The notes below the pieces were generated by a model. The model was not told the origin of the DNA. It searched no databases and saw only the letters and a program-made list of their open reading frames with translations. Shown piece by piece: positions 1-7,372 of a stretch of DNA of 13,951 nt (its first letter is position 1; every line of letters starts with the position of its first letter). Source of the stretch: CAYGZT01 sp964354445 (GTDB lineage Bacteria > Patescibacteriota > Minisyncoccia > UBA6257 > JAGOQP01); NCBI GenBank assembly GCA_964354445.1, contig CAYGZT010000009.1, positions 1-13,951 of the forward strand. Reading direction: 5' to 3'. The position numbers were made by a program, and so were the translations under genes.

Positions 1-1096
1 CGTGGTTGACCCATGGGGACTTATCGGAAAGTACGGTGTTGACGCGGTGCGGTGGTACTTTTTCACCGTCAACGCTCCCGCCGAACCAAAAAACTTCGAC
101 GAGGCGGACGTTGCGGCGGCTTTGCGCAGATTTTTGCTGGTCGTGTACAACTCGTACGTGTTTCTGCACACATACGGGAAGCCCAAACGCGCTGTCGAAA
201 AACTTCCCTCCAGCGACCACATCCTTGACCGCTGGATTCTCTCCCGTTGCGCGCAAGTTGCGCGAGAAGTCAGCGGGTGTATGGACGCCTACGACACGCT
301 CACAGCGGCCCAACGGCTTGAAACCTTTGCCGTTGAGGATCTTTCGCGTTGGTATATCCGCCGCTCCCGCCGCCGGTTCCAGAAGCCCGAAGACACAAAA
401 GATCTTGAGCATGCATCCTCGACGTTAGCGTACGTACTGCTTTCTCTGTGCAGAATGACCGCTCCCTTTATTCCGTTCTTTTCGGAGGAGCTCTATCAAT
501 CGCTGTACAAAGACCACCTTTTTGACGCGCGGCAGTCGGTTCATCTGGACGACTGGCCGTCGTTTCCTGCGGGTGTTTTCGATGCGTCGCTGAATGCTGC
601 CATGGATAGCATCCGCGGGTGCGCGAGCGCGGTTCTTTCAAAGCGCGCCGAGGCGGGAATCAAAGTGCGGCAGCCGCTGGCGGCGCTCAAGATAAAGAAC
701 AGGATAGAGAACGTGAAGAAGAACGAAGAGCTGCTGGCGATCTTGGCTGACGAGGTCAACGTCAAGGAGGTTGTCTTTGATAAGACTGTGACGGGCGATT
801 TTGAAATCGATACGGCTATAACACCCGAGCTTCGCGCCGAAGGAATGCTGCGCGAGATCTCGCGCAGCATTCAGGGTCTTCGGCAAGACGCCGGGTGCGT
901 TCCAAAAAACAAAATAACACTCTGGATCGACACTTCTTCACAGGAACTCCGCGGGCTCCTTTCGAGCCGGGGGGCACAATTAAAGAAAGACGTTGGTGCA
1001 CGGAGCATTACGATGGGGCGTACCGATGCCTTTGACGCGGAGCTTGACACCAAGATGGATACTGCCCGGCTCTGGATCGGGATTAAAAAGACGTAA
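1..1096 (+). CDS. ileS: Isoleucyl-tRNA synthetase, C-terminal part (5' end outside window)
   Basis: This is the 3' part of a class I aminoacyl-tRNA synthetase that charges tRNA-Ile in the cytoplasm. The frame enters from the left edge. The first residues, VVDPWGLIGKYGVDAVRWYF, are what normally follows the KMSKS loop, so the catalytic Rossmann fold and editing domain lie upstream. About residues 60-200 form the helical anticodon-binding domain (LSRWYIRRSRRRF, then TAPFIPFFSEELYQSLY). About residues 200-364 form the C-terminal domain of the archaeal/eukaryote-like IleRS group, recognised by ITPELRAEGMLREISRSIQ starting near residue 273. The Cys-rich zinc finger at the C-terminus of E. coli-type IleRS is absent. 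The stop is TAA at 1094-1096, and the next gene starts 3 nt later, so the two are probably co-transcribed. The call as IleRS is firm; the subtype is read from motifs only. Confidence 0.93.
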   Translation, partial: VVDPWGLIGKYGVDAVRWYFFTVNAPAEPKNFDEADVAAALRRFLLVVYNSYVFLHTYGKPKRAVEKLPSSDHILDRWILSRCAQVAREVSGCMDAYDTLTAAQRLETFAVEDLSRWYIRRSRRRFQKPEDTKDLEHASSTLAYVLLSLCRMTAPFIPFFSEELYQSLYKDHLFDARQSVHLDDWPSFPAGVFDASLNAAMDSIRGCASAVLSKRAEAGIKVRQPLAALKIKNRIENVKKNEELLAILADEVNVKEVVFDKTVTGDFEIDTAITPELRAEGMLREISRSIQGLRQDAGCVPKNKITLWIDTSSQELRGLLSSRGAQLKKDVGARSITMGRTDAFDAELDTKMDTARLWIGIKKT

Positions 1097-1099
1097 GGT

Positions 1100-2014
1100 A
1101 TGACTTCTGTCGCCATCACACTTCCCGTCTTTGCGGTCATTGCCGCGGGGTGGCTGTTTCGAAAGTATCGCGTCGTTGATGCGGTGTGGGTTCATGTGCT
1201 GAACGCGTTTGCCTACTATGTTTCGTTGCCGGCGCTGATCGTTGTGAGTTTCTGGAAGCTGGATTTTTCAGAGCCGCGGGTCTACGTATCCGTTCTTGCG
1301 AGCGTGGGTATCATGATTGCGTTCATGGTGCTTGTGCTGGCACTGGCGGTACTGCTTCCGATATCCCGCAAGCAGAAAGCGGCGCTGTTTCTCGTTGCAA
1401 CAACGGGAAACACCATCTACTTAGGGCTCCCGCTCGTCATCTCGTCGCTGGGGAGTCGGTATCTTTCGTACGGCGCACTGGTCGCGACGGTGTATCTGGT
1501 ACTCCCCATTCTCGCTTCCATTTTTGTCGTGCGGTGGTGGGCACATCACGAACATTCGCTGAGGCACCAGCTTGTGCTGTTTCTGAAAAATCCTCTGACT
1601 GTCGCGTCCCTCATCGGCGTATGTATCAGTTTCATTCCCAAAAACGGAGCGGCGCTTCAGGTGCTTGAGAGTGCGCTCGCGATGATCGGAGCGACTGCCT
1701 CGCCGGTGGCACTTTTTGCATTAGGCGGGTTTTTGTACAAGAGGTTTCTCAAACGTCGGCTTGCATTGGTGGCCGGTTTCTCTCTGGTCAAAACCATTGC
1801 GTTTCCGGCACTGGTCCTTGTCGTTTCATCTCTGGTGGGGATTGCAGATACCAGAAACCTTCTCCTGCTGCTTGCAGCCATGCCGGTGGCGGTCACTACG
1901 TTCGTTATCGCCGAGCGGTTTGATTTAGACACCACCTTGGTGGGAAATTCACTCTTGGCGTCGACGATTATATCGTTTTTTACCATTCCTCTGATTATTG
2001 CATATCTGTTTTAG
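1100..2014 (+). CDS. AEC-family (auxin efflux carrier-like) membrane permease
   Basis: This 304-aa protein is almost wholly hydrophobic, with about ten predicted membrane helices in two halves split by a charged loop near residues 148-160 (WWAHHEHSLRHQ). Family hallmarks are GNTIYLGLP at 103-111 in the first half and MPVAVTTFVIAERFDLD at 261-277 with a conserved VGNSLLAS in the second. Bacterial AEC proteins export or import small organic anions such as malonate or malate; the substrate here cannot be read from sequence. The ATG at 1100 follows the ileS stop by 3 nt, and the stop at 2012-2014 precedes the glycerate kinase ATG by 4 nt. That tight packing suggests one transcript and possibly a carboxylate substrate related to glycerate (inference). 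No good Shine-Dalgarno site precedes the start; translation may be coupled to ileS. Confidence 0.88.
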   Translation: MTSVAITLPVFAVIAAGWLFRKYRVVDAVWVHVLNAFAYYVSLPALIVVSFWKLDFSEPRVYVSVLASVGIMIAFMVLVLALAVLLPISRKQKAALFLVATTGNTIYLGLPLVISSLGSRYLSYGALVATVYLVLPILASIFVVRWWAHHEHSLRHQLVLFLKNPLTVASLIGVCISFIPKNGAALQVLESALAMIGATASPVALFALGGFLYKRFLKRRLALVAGFSLVKTIAFPALVLVVSSLVGIADTRNLLLLLAAMPVAVTTFVIAERFDLDTTLVGNSLLASTIISFFTIPLIIAYLF

Positions 2015-2018
2015 ACCT

Positions 2019-3329
2019 ATGGCGATCGTGAACCGGAGCTTTTCAGCAACTCATCCGCTGCGAAAGGACGCACTGACGATTTTTGAAGCGGGATACCGTG
2101 CCGTTGACATTGAAACATTGACGCGACGACGGGTACGCATGCGGGGCAACGTGCTGTCCGTTTCGGATGTTGCGCGTACTTACCGCATCGATCTTTCCGG
2201 TATCGGGCGGTTGTGGGTGATCGGTTTCGGGAAAGGGTCGCACGCGGCGGTTTCGGTAATCGCCGGTGTTGCAGGCAAGAAGCTGACGGGCGCCATTGCA
2301 CTGGATGTCAGAAACTCCTCTGGATTCTTGCGCCCAAGCCGGCGCGTGAAGGTTTTCTTGGGAACCCATCCAAGGTCTTCGTCGGCGAACATTCGAGCTA
2401 CCCGGTACATCGTCCGCACACTCGAAACCCTACAAGAGAGCGATCTTGTTGTCTTTGTCATCGGCGGAGGAGGATCATCGCTTCTGTGCGGCTCGGATGA
2501 CGAGCGCGTGCGCTGCTCGACGGTGTTTGACGTGCTGACGCGCAAAGGAGCGTCTATAAAAGAACTCAACACGGTCAGAAAGCACCTTTCCGCCGTCAAG
2601 GGAGGAGGACTGGCATATATTACTTACCCGGCCCGGTCCGTATCGCTGATCGTTTCGGACGTATGCGGGAACGATTTCTCAACTATCGCATCGGGACCGA
2701 CCGTGTACGATCCCACCAGTGTCGCCGATGCCCAAGCGGTATTGAGAAGATACGACATCCCGTACCGCAAGCTGCGCTTCATCGAAACTCCCAAGAACAA
2801 GAAATATTTTACACGGGCGTCGCATTTTCTTTTGGCGTGTAACGAGGATGCGCTTGTAGCGATGCAGGCCAAGGCTCGTTCGCTGGGATACCGTTCTTCG
2901 ATTGTCTCACTTGTCTGGGAGGGGGATGCACATCGCGTCTTTGGTTCTCTGGTCAGGCGCATCGGACGAGGTGAGGCGTTGTTAATAGGCGGCGAGACAA
3001 CCGTTAAGCTTTCAAAAAAGTCCGGCAGGGGCGGTCGTAATCAGGAAGCCGTTTTGGCGGCGGTGGCACAGGCATGCGAAGGGAAACTTAGTCTTTCCGG
3101 GACGCTGGTTGCAAGCGTTTCTTCCGACGGCTGGGACAACACACCGGTCGCGGGAGCTTTGGCGGACTCAGAGACGGTAAAGAACATCATCGCGCGCAAC
3201 ATTGATCCTCGACCGTATCTTTCTTCCAACAATTCATTCGCGTTTTTCAAGAAAGCCGGCGGCCACGTCATTGTGAAACGCCGCGCATTCAACGTGTCTG
3301 ACCTGATGCTGGTGATCAAGTTGCTGTAA
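2019..3329 (+). CDS. Glycerate 2-kinase (DUF4147 plus MOFRL domains)
   Basis: This 436-aa cytoplasmic kinase of the GckA/TtuD type is expected to convert D-glycerate and ATP to 2-phosphoglycerate. The N-terminal DUF4147 domain shows GFGKGSHAA (69-77), FVIGGGGSSLL (146-155), LNTVRKHLSAVKGG (183-196) and SDVCGNDFSTIASGPT (213-228). The MOFRL domain shows GGETTV (324-329), GRGGRNQE (336-343) and SSDGWDNTPVAGALAD (368-383). An in-frame TTG seven codons upstream overlaps the AEC gene; I prefer the ATG at 2019, four bases after the AEC stop. One oddity is the C-terminal end. Relatives usually carry a TGPTGTNVND-like glycine/threonine loop, but here the segment reads VIVKRRAFNVSD (418-428), so part of that loop is altered. 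Its product is the substrate of the enolase encoded 2.7 kb downstream. Family assignment is firm; substrate is by homology. Confidence 0.88.
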   Translation: MAIVNRSFSATHPLRKDALTIFEAGYRAVDIETLTRRRVRMRGNVLSVSDVARTYRIDLSGIGRLWVIGFGKGSHAAVSVIAGVAGKKLTGAIALDVRNSSGFLRPSRRVKVFLGTHPRSSSANIRATRYIVRTLETLQESDLVVFVIGGGGSSLLCGSDDERVRCSTVFDVLTRKGASIKELNTVRKHLSAVKGGGLAYITYPARSVSLIVSDVCGNDFSTIASGPTVYDPTSVADAQAVLRRYDIPYRKLRFIETPKNKKYFTRASHFLLACNEDALVAMQAKARSLGYRSSIVSLVWEGDAHRVFGSLVRRIGRGEALLIGGETTVKLSKKSGRGGRNQEAVLAAVAQACEGKLSLSGTLVASVSSDGWDNTPVAGALADSETVKNIIARNIDPRPYLSSNNSFAFFKKAGGHVIVKRRAFNVSDLMLVIKLL

Positions 3330-3362
3330 AGTATGGGAAGTTTGATGGCCAATCAGCGGTAC

Positions 3363-3393
3363 AAAAAACGGCCAGGGAATCCCGGCCGTTTTT
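3363..3393 (+). terminator. Rho-independent terminator of the ileS-AEC-glycerate kinase unit
   Basis: AAAACGGCC and GGCCGTTTTT form a GC-rich stem with an inner GGG/CCC extension, a single bulged A and an AAT loop, followed by a T-run. It lies 34 nt after the glycerate kinase stop and just before the ppsA promoter. The A-run on the 5' side would allow weak activity on the other strand, but no gene converges here. Confidence 0.85.
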
Positions 3394-3420
3394 AAGCGTG
3401 TGTTTATGCGGGCTGCCGTA

Positions 3421-3429
3421 TGCTATAAT
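3421..3429 (+). promoter_or_regulatory. Extended -10 promoter of ppsA-eno
   Basis: A perfect TATAAT (3424-3429) is preceded by TGC, giving an extended -10 element. The -35 region 17 nt upstream (TGTTTA, 3401-3406) matches the consensus poorly, as is tolerated with an extended -10. Transcription would start near 3436, leaving a leader of about 26 nt without a recognisable ribosome binding site. Confidence 0.75.
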
Positions 3430-3461
3430 ACGACTGTCGCACAGCTTGTTTTCTATTGCAT

Positions 3462-6002
3462 ATGAAGACACAAAAGTTTATCAGACGCTTTGCTTCTCTG
3501 ACCATCAAGGATGTAGGAGAGGTTGGCGGCAAGAACGCGTCGCTGGGTGAGATGATACGAGCCCTTGGTCCCAAGGGCGTTTCCATTCCAGACGGATTCG
3601 CGACAACCGCACGGGCGTTTCGGCATTTTTTGAGAAAGTCGAAGGTATCCACTCCGGGCGGCACAGGCACAAAAGAAAAAAATTTGGAACAGTTTATTGC
3701 CCAAACTCTGAAGGGTTTGGGCACCACAAACATCCGCGACCTCCAGCGGAGAGGAAAAATCATCAGGGAGGCAATTGTGTCGGCTCGGTTGCCCAAAGAC
3801 TTTGAGCGGGAGATTCGCGTTGCGTACCGGGGCCTGGAAAAGAAGTACGGCACGCACGTCGATGTCGCGGTGCGCTCCTCCGCCACCGCCGAGGACCTTC
3901 CCGGCGCGTCGTTTGCCGGACAGCAGGAGACCTACCTTCACATTGTGGGTGAGGAGAAACTTCTGTCGGCGGTCAGGCGGTGCTTTGCGTCGCTTTTTAC
4001 CGACCGGGCGATCTCATATCGGCACGATAAGGGATTTGACCACACAGAGATCGCATTGTCGGTGGGAGTGCAGAAAATGGTGCGTTCCGACAAAGCATGT
4101 TCCGGAGTTCTTTTCACGCTCGACACCGAATCGGGTTTTGGAGATGTGGTGCTCATCAACGGATCGTGGGGGCTGGGGGAGATGATCGTGCAGGGAGAGG
4201 TGATCCCCGACGAATTTTTGGCATTCAGACCTTTCCTGAAGGATGGACACGGAATCGTTCCCATTATTAACAAAAAGCTGGGAGCCAAAGAGCGCATGAT
4301 GGTGTACTCGTCGGCTGGCGCGAAACCGACCAAGATCATTCCCGTTCCCGACCTCTTGCGGCATGCGTTTATTCTGGAAGATGAAGAGATTCTGAAACTT
4401 GCCCGGTGGGGAGTGTTGATTGAAGAACACTATACGAGGAAAAACCGGCGCTGGACACCCATGGATCTTGAATGGGCAAAAGACGGTCGCACCGGGGAAC
4501 TTTTTGTCGTGCAAGCCCGTCCCGAAACGGTGCACGCCCAGAGAGATTTTTCCAAGGTGCAGGAGTATAAACTGCACGATAAAGGAAAACCGCTGGTCAG
4601 CGGGGCGTCGGTGGGAAGCAAAATTGCAGTCGGGAGAGCGCGCGTCATTCTTGACGTAAAGGGGATCCATGCCTTTGAGAAGGGAGAAGTGCTGGTGACC
4701 GACATGACCGACCCCGACTGGGAACCGATTATGAAAGTCGCGTCCGCGATTGTCACCGACAAAGGGGGTCGCACGTCGCATGCGGCAATCGTGTCGCGGG
4801 AACTCGGCATTCCCTGCATCGTTGGATCTGGCAATGCGACGCGCAGGATTAAGACGGGTCAGACCGTCACCGTGGACACAACCGGAAGCGAAGGGTATGT
4901 GTACCGCGGCGCACTGAAATTTTCTGTCACCGAACACAACATCAAAAAACTCCCGCATATCGCAACCAAGATCATGATGAATATCGCCACTCCTGAGACC
5001 GCGTTTGAGAAATCGTTTCTGCCCAACAGCGGAGTGGGACTTGCGCGCGAGGAGTTTATCATCGCCTCCGAGATCGGGATACACCCGATGGCACTGGTGG
5101 ATTGGCGCAGGTTGAAAGCCGAGAGTCGGAAATCGAAGGCGGTAAAGCGGGTACTCCAAGGAATCGAGAAACGGACGATCGGATACAAGAATAAGACACA
5201 GTTTTACGTGGACAAACTTGCATACGGGGTTGCGATGATCGGAGCGGCGTTTTATCCCAAGCCGGTGATCGTGAGATTTTCCGACTTCAAAACCAACGAG
5301 TATCGGCAGCTAGTGGGAGGAGAGTTGTACGAACCGCAGGAAGAGAATCCGATGATCGGATGGCGGGGTGCGTCGCGGTACTACAATCCCGCATTCGAGA
5401 GAGCGTTTGCGCTTGAGGTGGAAGCCATCAAAAAGGTTCGGGAACAGATGGGACTCTCCAACATACAGGTGATGATTCCCTTCTGCCGCACGGTGGAGGA
5501 GGGAAAGCGCGTTCTCGCGCTCATGAAAAAATATGGGCTTGAACGCGAATCCTCCTTCGCTTCCTCCTTCGCTAAAGCTTCGGCGGGCAGGGAAGCTACG
5601 GAGGATAACGTAAACCTAAAGGTTTACGTTATGTGCGAGATACCCTCAAACGTCATTCTTGCCGACCGGTTTTTGGATATCTTTGACGGCATGAGCATCG
5701 GCTCAAACGACCTGACGCAGCTTGCGTTGGGGATTGACCGCGACGGCAACGAGCGTATCAGGAGTATCGCGAATGAAAATAACGCGGCAGTAAGACAATT
5801 GCTCGCGCAGGTGATTCACGTCTGCAGAAAACGGAAAAAGTACGTGGGTATCTGCGGACAGGGTCCCAGCGACTTCCCGGACCTTGCGGCGTTTCTGGTC
5901 AGGGAGGGGATCGAGAGCATGTCTCTGAACCCCGATTCGGTCATTTCTACTATTCTTGCGCTGTCGCGGCTTAAAAAAGCAAGACGTGCACGAAGAGCAT
6001 GA
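3462..6002 (+). CDS. ppsA: Phosphoenolpyruvate synthase (pyruvate, water dikinase)
   Basis: This 846-aa enzyme interconverts pyruvate + ATP + water with PEP + AMP + phosphate in the cytoplasm. About residues 10-355 are the PPDK N-terminal nucleotide-binding domain (GGKNASLGEM 22-31, RSSATAEDLPGASFAGQQ 138-155). About residues 385-475 are the swivelling phosphohistidine domain, with the predicted phospho-acceptor His440 in GGRTSHAAIVSRELGIP. The rest is the PEP/pyruvate TIM barrel (MCEIPSN 724-730, GSNDLTQLALGIDRD 747-761, and Cys798 in ICGQGPSD). I take ATG 3462 as start rather than the TTG two codons upstream. A foreign-looking stretch at about residues 697-715 (SSFASSFAKASAGREATED) sits before the conserved MCEIPSN strand and is encoded by a palindromic repeat. 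All catalytic motifs remain intact, so the enzyme is probably active. The TGA stop overlaps the enolase ATG (ATGA), indicating translational coupling. The Lys/Arg-rich C-terminus (LKKARRARRA) is unusual. Confidence 0.95.
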   Translation: MKTQKFIRRFASLTIKDVGEVGGKNASLGEMIRALGPKGVSIPDGFATTARAFRHFLRKSKVSTPGGTGTKEKNLEQFIAQTLKGLGTTNIRDLQRRGKIIREAIVSARLPKDFEREIRVAYRGLEKKYGTHVDVAVRSSATAEDLPGASFAGQQETYLHIVGEEKLLSAVRRCFASLFTDRAISYRHDKGFDHTEIALSVGVQKMVRSDKACSGVLFTLDTESGFGDVVLINGSWGLGEMIVQGEVIPDEFLAFRPFLKDGHGIVPIINKKLGAKERMMVYSSAGAKPTKIIPVPDLLRHAFILEDEEILKLARWGVLIEEHYTRKNRRWTPMDLEWAKDGRTGELFVVQARPETVHAQRDFSKVQEYKLHDKGKPLVSGASVGSKIAVGRARVILDVKGIHAFEKGEVLVTDMTDPDWEPIMKVASAIVTDKGGRTSHAAIVSRELGIPCIVGSGNATRRIKTGQTVTVDTTGSEGYVYRGALKFSVTEHNIKKLPHIATKIMMNIATPETAFEKSFLPNSGVGLAREEFIIASEIGIHPMALVDWRRLKAESRKSKAVKRVLQGIEKRTIGYKNKTQFYVDKLAYGVAMIGAAFYPKPVIVRFSDFKTNEYRQLVGGELYEPQEENPMIGWRGASRYYNPAFERAFALEVEAIKKVREQMGLSNIQVMIPFCRTVEEGKRVLALMKKYGLERESSFASSFAKASAGREATEDNVNLKVYVMCEIPSNVILADRFLDIFDGMSIGSNDLTQLALGIDRDGNERIRSIANENNAAVRQLLAQVIHVCRKRKKYVGICGQGPSDFPDLAAFLVREGIESMSLNPDSVISTILALSRLKKARRARRA
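5550..5605. repeat. Palindromic repeat element inserted in frame in ppsA
   Basis: TCCTCCTTCGCTTCC (5550-5564) and GGAAGCTACGGAGGA (5591-5605) are 15-nt inverted arms that match at 13 positions. The left arm also lies in a perfect tandem duplication of TCCTCCTTCGCT (5550-5561 and 5562-5573). Translated, this gives SSFA-SSFA followed by KASAGREATED. From memory, FAKAS-type peptides recur in unrelated CPR proteins, which would make this a dispersed, protein-tolerated palindromic element analogous to the Rickettsia RPEs. That recollection is unverified here; the palindrome and duplication are directly visible. Confidence 0.75.
5605..5632. repeat. Perfect 12-bp inverted repeat inside ppsA
   Basis: ATAACGTAAACC (5605-5616) and GGTTTACGTTAT (5621-5632) are exact reverse complements around a TAAA loop. 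The right arm encodes KVYVM, part of the conserved strand before the CEIPSN motif, so it is probably the original coding sequence. The left arm abuts the inserted element. No T-run follows, so it is not an evident terminator. Confidence 0.85.
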
Positions 6003-7231
6003 GAATCGGAACAATTCGAGTGGAAATCATCAGAGATTCGCGCGGTACTGATACGCTACTGGCATGGATGAGTGGGGGTGGTTTTGATGTAAGCGCATCG
6101 GTGCCGTCGGGCAAGAGCACGGGGATTCACGAGGCGCACGCGCTGGAGCCCTCGCGGGCGCTTGAGAAATTCGGCGCGGTCCAAAAGGAGCTTTGCACAC
6201 GCGACTTTTCCAATCAAAAAGAGTTCGACGATTTTCTCATCGCGGTGGACGGAACAGAAAGCAAAAGTAACCTTGGCGCCAACCTGACGCTCGCGCTCTC
6301 ACTGGCGTTTGCGCGCGCCAAAGCGCGCGAGGAGAAAAAAGAGCTCTTTGACTACATTCGGGGAATCGTATCGGTGCGCGGGAGCACCTCATTCCCGCAT
6401 CCCGTGTTTAACATGATCAACGGGGGAGCGCACGTTGAAGTTCCAAATGACTGGAAAGATGCAGCGGGAAGAAATCTCAAACTTGATTTTCAGGAGTTTC
6501 AGATTATCCCCGATACCGATGACTATGCGATTGCGCTTGCAATGGCCCAGCAGTTTTACATGAAGCTTGAGGAGTACCTCCACAAGCACTACGGACAGCG
6601 GGTACTGACGGGGGATGAGGCGGGGTTTTTCTGTCCGTTTGCGTCAAACGGCGATGCTCTGGCAGCCCTCTGGGATGTTATTGATGCGTATCGCTACCCT
6701 CTCCGCATCGGACTTGATGTGGCAGCGACGCAGTTTTACCGCAATGGCTCTTATACAGTTGACGGTGCCTCCTACGATGCAGTCGGACTGCACGCGAGGT
6801 ATCTTGACCTGATGAGCGCGTACGGCATTGTTTCGATTGAAGATCCGTTTTACGAAGAAGATTTTGAATCTTTCGCACATCTTGTCACCGATGCCGGGAG
6901 GAACAGGTTGGTCATAACCGACGATCTGACGGCGACAAACCCCGGTCGCCTCGCAACCGCGCTTGAGAAAGAAGCGGGAAACGCGATTCTGATAAAACCA
7001 AACCAAATCGGGACGCTGTCCGAAACGCTGACAGTATGCGACATGGCGCACCGGGCAGGATGGAAAACAATTGTTTCACATCGCAGCGGAGAAACCGAAG
7101 ACGATTTTATCGCCGACCTTGCATTCGGCGTTGGTGCATGGGGCCTCAAATCGGGAGCACCTGCAACACTGTGGCGAATGAACAAGTATCAGCGGTTGTT
7201 TGAGATATGGGAGGAAGTAAGTAGAAAGTAG
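5999..7231 (+). CDS. eno: Enolase (phosphopyruvate hydratase), divergent
   Basis: Catalyses the reversible 2-phosphoglycerate to PEP dehydration in glycolysis/gluconeogenesis. The protein has 410 aa, slightly shorter than the usual 420-435. Catalytic and metal residues are all recognisable: Ser in PSGKSTG (36-42), H145 in NGGAH, E166 in QEF, E207 in GDEAGF, D240 in GLDVAAT, E281 in IEDPF, D308 in TDDL, K333 in ILIKPNQIG, H361-R362-S363 in SHRSGETED, and K384. Divergent points are loss of about 15 residues around the usual ELRDGD...GKGV segment after the first mobile loop, an extra loop of about 11 residues (PNDWKDAAGRN, 149-159) before QEF, and ATLWRMNKYQRL where relatives have an SRSDR-like stretch. 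The ATG overlaps the ppsA TGA by 4 nt, so both are on one mRNA. An active enolase is likely; kinetics or oligomer state could differ. Confidence 0.92.
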   Translation: MRIGTIRVEIIRDSRGTDTLLAWMSGGGFDVSASVPSGKSTGIHEAHALEPSRALEKFGAVQKELCTRDFSNQKEFDDFLIAVDGTESKSNLGANLTLALSLAFARAKAREEKKELFDYIRGIVSVRGSTSFPHPVFNMINGGAHVEVPNDWKDAAGRNLKLDFQEFQIIPDTDDYAIALAMAQQFYMKLEEYLHKHYGQRVLTGDEAGFFCPFASNGDALAALWDVIDAYRYPLRIGLDVAATQFYRNGSYTVDGASYDAVGLHARYLDLMSAYGIVSIEDPFYEEDFESFAHLVTDAGRNRLVITDDLTATNPGRLATALEKEAGNAILIKPNQIGTLSETLTVCDMAHRAGWKTIVSHRSGETEDDFIADLAFGVGAWGLKSGAPATLWRMNKYQRLFEIWEEVSRK

Positions 7232-7319
7232 AAAGCGAGCGAAGCCCCGCTTGCGTGGACGAAGCCACTTCAGCGAGGCGAAGGCCCGTAATTCCGCTAA
7301 GGCGAATACTACCGGGGTG
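7221..7319. repeat. Repeat-like structured spacer between eno and gpmI
   Basis: The region starts with tandem GTAGAAA units that overlap the enolase stop codon. It continues with a symmetric hairpin: CGCT (7248-7251), GTGG (7255-7258), loop ACGAAG, CCAC (7265-7268), AGCG (7272-7275), with 3-nt internal loops. Two related stretches follow, AGCGAGGCGAAGGCCCG (7272-7288) and GCTAAGGCGAA (7296-7306). Together with the near-repeat CGAAGCCCCG (7240-7249) / CGAAGGCCCG (7279-7288) this looks like an interspersed palindromic element rather than a gene. It encodes no supported ORF. Confidence 0.5.
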
Positions 7320-7332
7320 GAAAGTGGGAATA

Positions 7333-7364
7333 AAAACAGCCCCGACGCATGTCGGGGCTGTTTT
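7333..7364. terminator. Bidirectional terminator between eno and gpmI
   Basis: AAAACAGCCCCGAC and GTCGGGGCTGTTTT form a perfect 14-bp stem around a GCAT loop, with A- and T-runs on both sides. It lies 9 nt beyond the gpmI stop on the minus strand and about 100 nt beyond the enolase stop, so it can serve both converging genes. Confidence 0.92.
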
Positions 7365-7372
7365 CTCAAGCA

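Noticed and set aside
4014..5159. 381-codon open frame antisense to ppsA
   Set aside because: It overlaps highly conserved PpsA domains, its translation is rich in His, Phe and Arg with no recognisable motif, and there is no promoter; it is a by-product of codon use.
5550..5632. Frameshift or assembly error in ppsA
   Set aside because: The insert keeps the reading frame and both flanks match the family, so an in-frame insertion explains it better.
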